Source: Litorimonas sp039975855
GTDB taxonomy: Bacteria; Pseudomonadota; Alphaproteobacteria; Caulobacterales; Maricaulaceae
DNA: 64,000 nucleotides
Direction: 5' to 3'
Assembly (NCBI GenBank): GCA_039975855.1
Contig: JBDWGH010000005.1
Coordinates: forward strand, 124,001 to 188,000
Shown here piece after piece: positions 18,486 to 26,246 of the stretch. Below the pieces are notes generated by a model that was given only the letters and a program-made list of their open reading frames with translations, was not told the origin of the DNA and did no database searches. Each line of letters opens with the position of its first letter. The stretch's first letter is position 1. The translations under genes and the position numbers were made by a program.

Positions 18486-18824
18486 TTAACGACGCTTGTT
18501 TTTCCGCGCCGCATATTTCGCGTCACGGCGAGCTTTCTGAGCCTTTTTCAATTCTTCTTGCGCTTTCTTCTGCGCTTCAATCGCGAGGAGCTTCTTCCGT
18601 GCTTCTTCAGCTTTCAACGCGGCGGCTTCTGCCTCTTGGCGTTTGCGCTCTTCACGGCGTTTGGCTTCACGGGCTTCACGCGCGGCGTTTCGTTTAGCGC
18701 GCTCTTCCATGAGCCGTGCTTTTTCTGCCGGGTCTAACTGCTTAGCTTTAGCGCGCTTCAGCATTTCCAGCTTCGCTTCTTTTTGCGCCTTCAAGCGGTC
18801 GTTAAAATTCTGGCCGGGGATCAT
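18486..18824 (-). CDS. DUF6481-like charged coiled-coil protein
   Basis: 112-residue, highly charged Lys/Arg/Glu/Ala protein with no hydrophobic segment. It is predicted to be one long helix or coiled coil from about residue 10 to the end and finishes in a basic tail (AARKNKRR). The opening MIPGQNFNDRLKAQKEAK resembles DUF6481 proteins of alphaproteobacteria, whose function is unknown. Nucleic-acid or ribosome association is only a guess from the basic tail. I chose ATG 18824. An in-frame upstream extension to 18899 is not family-like. Confidence 0.65.
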   Translation of the reverse strand: MIPGQNFNDRLKAQKEAKLEMLKRAKAKQLDPAEKARLMEERAKRNAAREAREAKRREERKRQEAEAAALKAEEARKKLLAIEAQKKAQEELKKAQKARRDAKYAARKNKRR

Positions 18825-19009
18825 GGAAAACCTTATTTTGGAATGTGTCTGTGAAGGCGCGTATATCGCGACTGCGTTCACATAAATCAAGGCCCGCACA
18901 CACGGCGTAAACCATCTGTGATTTTTAACCGCCTTCTGGAGTTTGGAACCAGCAAGGCCCTCCCTGAATTGTGATGTTTATTCCCGTTCTAGGCTGCTAC
19001 CCCTGCGGG

Positions 19010-19864
19010 ATGCGTCTCGCTCTTTTAACCAGTCTTGTTCTTATCGCATTTGCAGGCAACTCTGTTCTTGCGCGTTTAGCTTTAACAGGATCTGACATTG
19101 GCCCCTGGGGATTTTCATTGGTGCGCTTTGTTTCGGGCGCGCTAATCCTCTTGGTCCTGACTCGCGCCAAGGACAGTTGGGATGCTGGAGGTTGGCCAGC
19201 GGCTGCCGCCCTGTGCGTTTATGGAGTCTTTTTCTCATTCTCCTATTTAGAGCTGGCGACGGGTACAGGAGCACTATTACTTTTTGCCAGTGTTCAATTG
19301 ACGATGCTTGCCGCCGCACTTCTACACGGAGAGAGGTTCTCTGCCTTTCAGATTATTGGACTAATTCTGGCTGTCGGCGGATTGATCTACCTGCTCGCCC
19401 CTGGGGTGGAATCCCCATCACCTGTCGGCGCCCTTCTTATGGTGTTGTCAGGTATCGGCTGGGGTGTTTACTCTGTTTGGGGTAAGGGCCCGGGAAAAGC
19501 GATCGGACGAACCGCGGGGAATTTCTCTCGGGCTGCGATTATCTTAATTCTGCTAACGCCCCTTATTCTATGGCGTTTACCCGAAACGGTTCCGGGGTTT
19601 TCGGGCCTAACCCTCGCAATTTTATCGGGCACAGTCACCTCCGCTGTAGGGTATGTGCTTTGGTATTATGTCTTGCGGGATTTATCCGTTACGACAGCAT
19701 CAATCTCCCAGCTTTCTGTACCTGTCATTGCCTCGCTTGGCGGCGCGTTCTTTGTATTCGAGCCCGTCACGCCGCCCTTTGCAATCTCTTGTGCAGTAGT
19801 CTTGTTTGGTGTGGGATTGGCAACCGCTCAGCCGGCTAAGAAGAACGGCCCGTCGTTCGATTGA
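19010..19864 (+). CDS. EamA/DMT family transporter
   Basis: 284-residue membrane protein with about ten hydrophobic helices in two related halves, the layout of drug/metabolite transporters. Family-like features are FAGNSVLARLAL in helix 1, GTGALLLFASVQLTMLAAAL, and GTVTSAVGYVLWYYVLRDLSV near the end of the second half. The direction (import or export) and substrate are unknown. The ATG at 19010 gives a first helix of normal length. An alternative at 18971 adds 13 residues. Its 3' end overlaps the convergent phytanoyl-CoA dioxygenase-like gene by 29 bp. Confidence 0.85.
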   Translation: MRLALLTSLVLIAFAGNSVLARLALTGSDIGPWGFSLVRFVSGALILLVLTRAKDSWDAGGWPAAAALCVYGVFFSFSYLELATGTGALLLFASVQLTMLAAALLHGERFSAFQIIGLILAVGGLIYLLAPGVESPSPVGALLMVLSGIGWGVYSVWGKGPGKAIGRTAGNFSRAAIILILLTPLILWRLPETVPGFSGLTLAILSGTVTSAVGYVLWYYVLRDLSVTTASISQLSVPVIASLGGAFFVFEPVTPPFAISCAVVLFGVGLATAQPAKKNGPSFD

Positions 19865-20729
19865 CAACATCTTCGCCGCTGGCCCGTTGACCAACGGCGC
19901 TCACCTCATCTCCAAACATCTCTTCGGGAGATACAATGTCGCAATGACCAGACGGATCAGAATAAAAGCCCATCACTGGTGAGCCTTGCGCATAACCCAA
20001 TAAACGCCGGAGCTGTGGCGTGAAGTCTTTTGCGATTTCAGGGGGGCAAGACAGGTACATATTTTCCTGCTGGCGCAGCCAACCCAGCGTATAATGTAAA
20101 AGTACGCCAAGGCGGGGAAGGTCCGTTGAGTTCGGACCGCCGCCATGAATAACCGTACCATTATAGACGAGGATGGAGCCGGCTTTCATTTCGGCACTTG
20201 CGACTTCTTCGGGCATTGCCTGACGTTTAGCCTCCCAATGGGCACTACCGGGAACCACTCGGGTCGCCCCATTCTCATGAGTGAAATTCGTGATTGCAAT
20301 CATGGTACCCAATTGGGTTTCGATACGGCGCGAAATATGACCGCCCCAGAGACCCCTATCTCGATGCAGAATCTGAGACCCTTCTCCCGGGGCGATATTG
20401 ACAGCTTGTGTTAGAGAGAGCTGGACAGTGGGGGAAAACTTGCCAAGCATTCCATCGGCGATGTCGAGAAGCAGGGAGTTTGTCGCAAGGCTGCGGCAAA
20501 TTTCTGATCGCGCAATTAGGGCTCCAATCCGCGTTGTAGAAAATCCCGAAAAGCTATCTTGTCCTTGTGAGGCCGATTCCAATAATGGGCGCAATTCTTC
20601 CGCAAATTGCGCCGTTTCGGTTGGCGATAAAATCGCATCAATTATGACAGCCCCGTCTCTATCTATTATTTTTAGGATTTCAGCGCTGGATGTATCCGTC
20701 GTGACATGAGTTAAATGCGGCATGTCCAT
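19836..20729 (-). CDS. Phytanoyl-CoA dioxygenase (PhyH) family Fe(II)/2-oxoglutarate oxygenase
   Basis: 297-residue protein of the PhyH fold. The iron triad is visible as HRD in ILHRDRGLWGGH (about residue 120) and the distal His in VIHGGGPNST. Arg residues after it are candidates for 2-oxoglutarate binding. FTHENGATRVVPGSAHWE is a strong family segment. It probably hydroxylates an acyl chain or small metabolite, and the substrate is unknown. It lies 99 bp downstream of the ATP-grasp gene on the same strand, so the two may form a small biosynthetic unit. Confidence 0.85.
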   Translation of the reverse strand: MDMPHLTHVTTDTSSAEILKIIDRDGAVIIDAILSPTETAQFAEELRPLLESASQGQDSFSGFSTTRIGALIARSEICRSLATNSLLLDIADGMLGKFSPTVQLSLTQAVNIAPGEGSQILHRDRGLWGGHISRRIETQLGTMIAITNFTHENGATRVVPGSAHWEAKRQAMPEEVASAEMKAGSILVYNGTVIHGGGPNSTDLPRLGVLLHYTLGWLRQQENMYLSCPPEIAKDFTPQLRRLLGYAQGSPVMGFYSDPSGHCDIVSPEEMFGDEVSAVGQRASGEDVVNRTTGRSS

Positions 20730-20828
20730 AGCTTAGGGGTCTAAGGTGCCTTTGACCAGACCCGGGAAGGTTCAAAAAACTCAGCAGGATATTCGGATAA
20801 GTCAATCGATCTCCCAGTAAAGAACACG

Positions 20829-21758
20829 CTAATCTGAACGCGCTGCCTCCAATTTTTCTAACCGGGCTTTGAGCCCTTTTGCGAATTTCTGAGCCCCTTC
20901 ATTCTCACCGCCTTCCCCTTTTGCGTGGGGCAGATAGAGATAGGGTTCGATGCATTCTAGCTCGATCAGTTTCAATGAACCGTCATCCCCGCGCAGTAAA
21001 TCCACTCGGGCATAAAGGGGTGTCTCGTCCAGTACATCAAGGATATCCCGCGCGCGGTCCCGTTCGGCTTGTGTGGGTGTGTAGGTTTCTTCGGCTCCGC
21101 CATAGATGGACTGGATTCTATAATCGCCCGGTTTTGGCGTTTTGCGCGCGGCATGGGAAAACCGTCCCCCAAAATAGAGAAATGAATATTCTCCCTCTTC
21201 CGTCACACTGGACAAGAAAGGTTGTATCAGCGCCCCTTCAGGTGGAAGGGTGTCTGCAGCTGGGAATAGGTCACCTTTTTTATAAAGGACTTGTCGCCAC
21301 GCTCCGCCGCCAACTTTTGGTTTAATGACAAGGGTCTTGCAGTCCAATTCCTCAAAGGCTCGAGCTACATTTCTTTCTGTGACGTGCTCAACCGTGAGCG
21401 TCCGAATAACGGGTGCACCGCGGGCATGCAGTTCGTCCAGATAGGACTTGTCTGCATTCCATTTAAGGATGTCGAAATTGTTGAAGACTGGTGTCGTTTG
21501 TTCGGCCTTGGCAATGGCGGTTAAGAAAGCTTCTTCATTACCTTCAAAATAGTCCCAAACCATGAGCGGAAGGATTGCCGCAAACTCTCCAGCGCGATCT
21601 GCGATTTCGCGCCAACGCACTTCATGAAGTTCCATCCCTTGCGCCGCCAGTGCAGGCGTCAATTTTCCGACCTCTTCAATCAACTCAAACCTATCAGGTC
21701 GAGCATTCTCCGCGCTGGGAAGGAGGTTGTCGGAAACAAGCAAAGCGATTTTTCTCAT
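20829..21758 (-). CDS. ATP-grasp enzyme (RimK/DcsG-like ligase)
   Basis: 309-residue protein with ATP-grasp features. There is an N-terminal pre-grasp domain, then LVIKPKVGGGAWRQVLYKK (nucleotide-binding Lys and flexible loop), ALIQPFLSSVTEEGEYSFLYFGG, and LKLIELECIEPYLYLP carrying the metal-binding Glu residues. The layout resembles RimK-like and cycloserine-synthesis DcsG-type ligases that join a carboxylate to an amine. The substrate is unknown. It is divergent from the adenosine kinase gene and upstream of the PhyH-like gene on the same strand. Confidence 0.82.
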   Translation of the reverse strand: MRKIALLVSDNLLPSAENARPDRFELIEEVGKLTPALAAQGMELHEVRWREIADRAGEFAAILPLMVWDYFEGNEEAFLTAIAKAEQTTPVFNNFDILKWNADKSYLDELHARGAPVIRTLTVEHVTERNVARAFEELDCKTLVIKPKVGGGAWRQVLYKKGDLFPAADTLPPEGALIQPFLSSVTEEGEYSFLYFGGRFSHAARKTPKPGDYRIQSIYGGAEETYTPTQAERDRARDILDVLDETPLYARVDLLRGDDGSLKLIELECIEPYLYLPHAKGEGGENEGAQKFAKGLKARLEKLEAARSD

Positions 21759-21826
21759 AGTAGTTTAGGCGCTAATGCCTTAGAGGCTTGCGCGCAATTT
21801 GAATTTGAATCCACGGGCTGTAAATC

Positions 21827-22822
21827 ATGGCAAAAGACATAGACGTTCTCGGAATTGGCAATGCGATTATGGATATTATCGCGCCCGTTCCCGATGGGTT
21901 TCTCTCGGCGCAGAGTATTGAACGCGGATCCATGACGTTGGTGGATGAGCCGCGTGCGCTGTCTCTGAACAAGGCGTTGAAAACCGTGGGTGAACTCCGC
22001 GAAATCGCAGGGGGGTCCGCCGCCAACACGATGGTTGGGATCGCGGAAATGGGCGTTAGCGCAGCCTATGTCAGCAAAATTGGGAATGACGGCGTCGGAA
22101 ACAGACTGATATCGGGATATCGGGAGGCTGGCGTTCAATTTGAAACGCCGCAAACCAATAGCGGAACCGGCTCCGGGCGCTGTATGATTGCCGTGACCCA
22201 AGATGGACAGCGGTCCATGAGTACCTTCTTGGGCGCAAATACAGAATTCGGCGTTAGGGATGTTTCAAAGCCCCAAATCGAACGGGCCAAAACCATTTAT
22301 TTGGAAGGCTATCTTTTCGACAGTGACGATCAAAAAGCGGCTTATGTGAAAGCCGCTGAAATTGCACAGGCTTCCGGCGGGCAAGTTGCACTTACCTTAT
22401 CAGATAGTTTTTGCGTCGCCCGTCACCGAGCAGGCTTTCGCCAATTGGCAGAACACCAAACAGATATCTTGTTCGCAAATGAAGACGAGCTTTTGGCGTT
22501 ATTTGAAACCGATCGTTTAGACACGGCGCTCGACGCCCTAGCCGGGATGCGGCCGGTCGTATGTGTTACAAGGGGCGAAAAAGGCTCCATTATTCAAACG
22601 AATGAGCGCCGTTTCCTTGTCCCAGCAGCTCCAATATCGAAAATTGTCGATACCACAGGTGCGGGCGATCAATATGCAGCAGGCGTTTTGGCTGGCCGTG
22701 CAATGGGTATGGAGTGGGCGGATGCGGGGTATCTCGGATCTCTCGCTGCGGCGGAGGTCATTCAGCATTACGGCGCACGTCCGGAAACGCCCATTCACGA
22801 TATCGCTTCTTCTTCAAAATAG
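21827..22822 (+). CDS. Adenosine kinase / PfkB family sugar kinase
   Basis: 331-residue PfkB kinase. The substrate-side glycine motif GGSAANTMVG and the C-terminal DTTGAGDQYAAGVLAGRAMG, with the catalytic Asp and anion hole, are intact. The opening IDVLGIGNAIMDIIA fits the bacterial adenosine kinase-like branch found in alphaproteobacteria, which phosphorylates adenosine or a related nucleoside. Substrate choice among PfkB kinases is not certain from sequence alone. It is followed by a gene-free interval of 428 bp. Confidence 0.85.
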   Translation: MAKDIDVLGIGNAIMDIIAPVPDGFLSAQSIERGSMTLVDEPRALSLNKALKTVGELREIAGGSAANTMVGIAEMGVSAAYVSKIGNDGVGNRLISGYREAGVQFETPQTNSGTGSGRCMIAVTQDGQRSMSTFLGANTEFGVRDVSKPQIERAKTIYLEGYLFDSDDQKAAYVKAAEIAQASGGQVALTLSDSFCVARHRAGFRQLAEHQTDILFANEDELLALFETDRLDTALDALAGMRPVVCVTRGEKGSIIQTNERRFLVPAAPISKIVDTTGAGDQYAAGVLAGRAMGMEWADAGYLGSLAAAEVIQHYGARPETPIHDIASSSK

Positions 22823-22916
22823 CACAAACAAACTCCGACTTAGAATTTGATTGAACTATCAATCACTTCGTTGATTCTTCAAACGATTGTTTTATTTGAT
22901 TTATTTTATTTTTCTA

Positions 22917-22945
22917 TTGACACCTAAGATTGTATTTCGTAATAG
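22917..22945 (+). promoter_or_regulatory. Candidate sigma70 promoter of an orphan transcript
   Basis: Perfect -35 TTGACA at 22917-22922, 17-bp spacer, and a weak -10 (TAATAG, 22940-22945). It lies in an AT-rich stretch after the adenosine kinase gene. The only terminator downstream on this strand is at 23072-23105. A GGAGGT at 22945-22950 follows directly. Confidence 0.4.
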
Positions 22946-22966
22946 GAGGTGCCAATTGAAGTATTA

Positions 22967-23022
22967 TTCCCAAAGTTAGTTTGGTTGGCAGCGTCAGTTG
23001 GAAGGATTTCCCAAAGTTAGTT
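22967..23022. repeat. Two exact 15-bp direct repeats 41 bp apart
   Basis: TTCCCAAAGTTAGTT occurs at 22967-22981 and 23008-23022. Each copy is followed, after three variable bases, by TTG and a further similar base pattern (TTGGCA and TTGACA). The 41-bp period is close to four helical turns, as for paired regulator sites. A second TTGACA (23026-23031) adjoins the right copy. Confidence 0.75.
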
Positions 23023-23071
23023 CGATTGACATAGCCCAAAAAATTTAGGTCTGGGGCTGACCTGCAAGTAT

Positions 23072-23105
23072 ATCGCCCACCAACATCCCTGGTGGGCGAT
23101 TTTTT
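23072..23105 (+). terminator. Strong rho-independent terminator with no adjacent gene
   Basis: Perfect 11-bp stem: ATCGCCCACCA at 23072-23082 and TGGTGGGCGAT at 23090-23100, 7-nt loop. Five T follow (23101-23105) on the plus strand. The nearest upstream plus-strand gene ends 250 bp earlier. marR is on the other strand, so this hairpin belongs either to the kinase mRNA or to a separate small transcript. Confidence 0.9.
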
Positions 23106-23250
23106 ATGAAGTTTTCATTGTGCTGAACGGTGTCTAATTTGCGCCGAAAACCCAACGGTTACCATGGCTACTATAGGCATAGATCGGACGTGATCCGACA
23201 AATCCCGCTGGGGCGCAAATCTCAATCCACGGCTCCGCGGTCTTAGCGGC

Positions 23251-23796
23251 TTAGAGTTTTCTTTTTCTTTGACGCTTATATTCCGCGCCCAATTTCGCGG
23301 CATGTTGAGATCGGTCACGGACCTTTTCCAGAACAGTCAACGCCTTTAGAATCTCTTTCGGGCTCGGGTGTTCAGGATCTGCGTCATTTAATTCAGCAAT
23401 CGACTGCCGCGTCAAATCCCGATACATATCTGAAAGTTCCAACCCCTCGGGCGTTAACCCATACAGAACGGAGCGAGCGTCTTCTGAGTTTTCCTTTACG
23501 TTAACCAGACCATTCTCAATCAACCATTTGGTCGATCGGGAAACCGTTGCCGGATCATAGCTCAATATTCGAGATATCCGAGACCCTGTAATTGGGTCTG
23601 CGAAATGCGCAATTGTCATCAAGGTGCGGAGCTCTCGCAGCGGAGAACTCGAAAATTCACCCAGCTCAGGAATTACACGTGCTTTAATATAACCCAGATA
23701 ATTGGCTGAAATTTGTACGGATAACATCTGAAAGGCGACATCCGCAAAACCTACTAGGTCTTCGCGGTATCGTAGGATCGAAGGGTTTCTTGGCAC
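23251..23796 (-). CDS. MarR family transcriptional regulator
   Basis: 181-residue winged-helix regulator. The DNA-binding part is LRTLMTIAHFADPITGSRISRILSY followed by DPATVSRSTKWLIENGLV and the wing ENSEDARSVLYGLTPEGLEL, typical of MarR. The C-terminus is basic (YKRQRKRKL). The ligand is not evident. It is divergent from lolA. The 179-bp spacer contains three 13-bp tandem repeats that are candidate operators for this or another regulator. Confidence 0.85.
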   Translation of the reverse strand: MPRNPSILRYREDLVGFADVAFQMLSVQISANYLGYIKARVIPELGEFSSSPLRELRTLMTIAHFADPITGSRISRILSYDPATVSRSTKWLIENGLVNVKENSEDARSVLYGLTPEGLELSDMYRDLTRQSIAELNDADPEHPSPKEILKALTVLEKVRDRSQHAAKLGAEYKRQRKRKL

Positions 23797-23873
23797 AAAA
23801 ATATCCTGGGGGAGGATTTGGAGGGAGTCTCTCTTATCTATCGAAATGTCACTAAAGAGTAAACTCTCACATA

Positions 23874-23912
23874 ATAGTCCTACGACATAGTCCTACGACA
23901 TAGTCCTACGAA
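23874..23912. repeat. Three tandem 13-bp repeats between marR and lolA
   Basis: ATAGTCCTACGAC is repeated at 23874-23886 and 23887-23899, with a third copy at 23900-23912 differing only in the last base (A). The array lies 78 bp upstream of marR and 64 bp upstream of lolA. Period 13 does not match the helical repeat, so it could equally be a slippage array. Confidence 0.85.
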
Positions 23913-23975
23913 CTTGTAACATAGTTATCTGTTCTATTCAGACCCTGTTAAAGCGAATCCCGATACGAGCATGGC

Positions 23976-24650
23976 ATGATGACCAAATTTATTCTCCCCC
24001 TCCTCCTAGCTAGTACGGCAATTGGGACTGCTTTTGCGCAATCAGCAAAAACAATTCCTGCGCAGGCTCCGTCGGCTAAAACGCAATACGCAGCGCCTTT
24101 TACAGATCCAGCCAATGTACGCGCGGATCTGGCCCGGATTGACGCCTCAATGAACGCCACACACAGCTTTCAGGGTGACTTTATGCAAGTCGCGCCCAAT
24201 GGCGCCGTCACCAGAGGTCAAATCTGGCTGCAGCGCCCAGGAAAAGTTCGATTTGAGTATGCAGACCCCAGTCCATTACTCATCGTCTCAGATGGGGTGA
24301 CGCTGGTGCAGAATGACCGCCAATTGGAGACTTTTGACCGCGTGCCGCTTTCCGCAACACCGCTGAATTACTTCCTCAAAGAAAATATCAATCTCGCGGA
24401 AGATACAGAAGTCACAGCGCTACAAAAAATACCAGGTCAGTGGATTGTTACAGCCCGCGATGGATCAGGTCAGCAAGAAGGTGCGATCACACTCGTGTTT
24501 GATTCTGAAACCTTGGCTTTGCAGACTTGGATTATTGCGGATGATTTTGGCGGTGCAACGCGTGTGCAATTGTCGAACCTGCAATATAATGGCCGCATCG
24601 ATCCGCGCAAATTTATCTTGCGCGAAGACAATCGCCGCGACCGCCGCTAA
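23976..24650 (+). CDS. lolA: Outer-membrane lipoprotein carrier protein LolA family
   Basis: LolA ferries lipoproteins through the periplasm from LolCDE to the outer membrane. The 224-residue protein has a signal peptide (FILPLLLASTAIGTAFAQ). The body has the LolA pattern: SFQGDFMQVAPNGAVTRGQIWLQRPGKVRFEY, then DGVTLVQNDRQLETFDRVPL and a late hydrophobic beta-rich region (ALQTWIIADDFGGATRVQLS). Two ATG codons are adjacent (23976 and 23979) and either could be used. In alphaproteobacteria it often neighbours xth, as here. Confidence 0.88.
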   Translation: MMTKFILPLLLASTAIGTAFAQSAKTIPAQAPSAKTQYAAPFTDPANVRADLARIDASMNATHSFQGDFMQVAPNGAVTRGQIWLQRPGKVRFEYADPSPLLIVSDGVTLVQNDRQLETFDRVPLSATPLNYFLKENINLAEDTEVTALQKIPGQWIVTARDGSGQQEGAITLVFDSETLALQTWIIADDFGGATRVQLSNLQYNGRIDPRKFILREDNRRDRR

Positions 24651-24704
24651 GGAAAACATCCGGCGGGGCTTCCAACTTGTCAAAGGGGCGTCTAGACTCG
24701 TCCT

Positions 24705-25550
24705 ATGCAAATCAAAGTCGCCACCTGGAATATCAACTCTGTCCGCCTGCGGATTGATCAAGTCATTCAATTCCTGAAAGACCAGCAACCTGATGTCTTA
24801 GGGCTACAGGAGATCAAATGCCTTGCGGATCAGTTTCCCTATGAGGCGTTTCGCGAAGTCGGATATGATTTCATCGAGGTCGAAGGCCAAAAAGGATATC
24901 ATGGCGCGGCGACGGTATCTAAACTTCCGATGCGACGTCTACCCACCAGTTTTTGTCCGCTGGGTCATGCACGCCATGTCTCGACGCGGGTCGTGGCGGG
25001 CGGGAATCGCGACATATGCCATTTCGAATTTCACAATTTTTATATCCCTGCAGGTGGGGATGTCGCGGACCCGGAGGTGAATGACAAGTTCCGTCATAAG
25101 CTAGATTTTTTGGAAAACATGCGGAGCTATTTCGAAGACCGGTGTGGTCGCGGCGATGATAACCAAATCCTTGTCGGAGATTTCAACATCGCCCCGCATG
25201 AACATGACGTTTGGAGTCATAAACAACTCCTGAAAGTCGTGTCTCACACCCCTCTGGAAGTCGAAATTCTAGAAACCCTGCGCAAAACCCATGACTTTAC
25301 AGACACATCACGCCTATTCGCGGGCGAGGATGAAAAACTCTATAGCTGGTGGTCATACCGTGCGCGGGACGTCATGAAATCAAATCGCGGACGCCGTCTG
25401 GATCACATCTGGGTCAGCCCCGCATTGAAACCTTCCGTCGAAGCGATGGGACGGGATGGACATGAGATTCATGTACCTTGCCGCACATGGGACCCCAAAC
25501 CATCAGACCACGTTCCGATGACGCAAGTTCTGGATTTGACCGCGAGCTAG
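24705..25550 (+). CDS. xth: Exodeoxyribonuclease III
   Basis: AP endonuclease/3' exonuclease of base excision repair. The 281-residue protein has the endonuclease/exonuclease/phosphatase motifs: VATWNINSVRLR, QEIKC with the metal-binding Glu (about residue 39), YHGAATVSKLP, LVGDFNIAP with catalytic Asp/Asn, and a C-terminal SDHVPM with catalytic Asp-His. WSYRARDVMKSNRGRRLDHIW is also typical of Xth. It ends in a 4-bp overlap with the convergent YhhN-like gene. Confidence 0.95.
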   Translation: MQIKVATWNINSVRLRIDQVIQFLKDQQPDVLGLQEIKCLADQFPYEAFREVGYDFIEVEGQKGYHGAATVSKLPMRRLPTSFCPLGHARHVSTRVVAGGNRDICHFEFHNFYIPAGGDVADPEVNDKFRHKLDFLENMRSYFEDRCGRGDDNQILVGDFNIAPHEHDVWSHKQLLKVVSHTPLEVEILETLRKTHDFTDTSRLFAGEDEKLYSWWSYRARDVMKSNRGRRLDHIWVSPALKPSVEAMGRDGHEIHVPCRTWDPKPSDHVPMTQVLDLTAS

Positions 25551-26191
25551 ATTCCAGCTTGTGTGGAAAGCGCAATGAGCGCCTGCGCTCCAAAATAAAG
25601 TGGTGTAATTGCAAGCGCGTTTTTTGGATCGGGCCTCACAAAACGATCCCGACCCACAAACACATCTGAAACTGCGAAAAGTACGGCCCCAATCATCGCG
25701 AGTAATAAGGGCCCATGTGCGGGCAATCGAAGGGCGTTTATCACCATGATCAGAATTATAAAAAAGTAGATTGCCACCGGAATACGCATCGGTTTTGGAA
25801 GATGTGGTTTCAGCCAGGAATGCACACCAAACCCAATGAAAATAACGACGCCCGAAATAATAAAGTCCATCGTTGAGGGCAAATCCCTCTCCAGAAAAAC
25901 AAAGGCCGTCAAATAAGCGAAATGCCCAAAAGCAAATGCCGCCATGCCCGCTAGAAACAGCTTTTGAGATTTTCGCGAAAGCAAGAAGACATCACCAAAA
26001 GCGCAAGCGACCAAGCCCAGAAAAATCAACTGTCCATAAAGACCATCTGGAACCCCAACGGAGAGAGCAATCAGTATAAATCCAAGAGCGGCCGCAGGCT
26101 TGAACACAAGTTGGGCCAAGCGCTTTTGCGTCAGCTCGGCCCATAGGAGACCGATGACAAGACAAACATAAAGGGTAAGAACAGGAACCAT
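25547..26191 (-). CDS. Lysoplasmalogenase-like YhhN/TMEM86 family membrane protein
   Basis: Multi-pass membrane protein of about 214 residues with seven to eight hydrophobic helices. The pattern KPAAALGFILIALSV near the first loops, LGLVACAFGDVFLL, and the repeated GAVLFAVSDVFVGRDRF, with conserved Asp residues in helices, fits the YhhN family. Animal members hydrolyse the vinyl-ether bond of lysoplasmalogens. The bacterial role is mostly unproven. I chose ATG 26191, since the open frame to 26239 adds a polar stretch with no family look. Confidence 0.78.
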   Translation of the reverse strand: MVPVLTLYVCLVIGLLWAELTQKRLAQLVFKPAAALGFILIALSVGVPDGLYGQLIFLGLVACAFGDVFLLSRKSQKLFLAGMAAFAFGHFAYLTAFVFLERDLPSTMDFIISGVVIFIGFGVHSWLKPHLPKPMRIPVAIYFFIILIMVINALRLPAHGPLLLAMIGAVLFAVSDVFVGRDRFVRPDPKNALAITPLYFGAQALIALSTQAGI

Positions 26192-26246
26192 ACAGGGTTG
26201 ATAGGCCCCTGTTTCGGCCCGCGCAATTGAGCGGGCCAATAATTTA

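Larger units (their letters stand above)
22952..23105 (+). ncRNA. Candidate small RNA or leader transcript between adenosine kinase and marR
   Basis: No protein gene of credible length occupies 22823-23250 on either strand. A promoter-like TTGACA lies upstream and a strong intrinsic terminator ends the segment. A rightward transcript of roughly 150 nt is therefore plausible. GGAGGT at 22945 is spaced correctly for a TTG at 22956 that opens a seven-codon frame (MKYYSQS, stop at 22977-22979), so it might instead encode a tiny peptide. It could also be the long 3' UTR of the kinase mRNA. No known RNA family was recognised. Confidence 0.35.
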
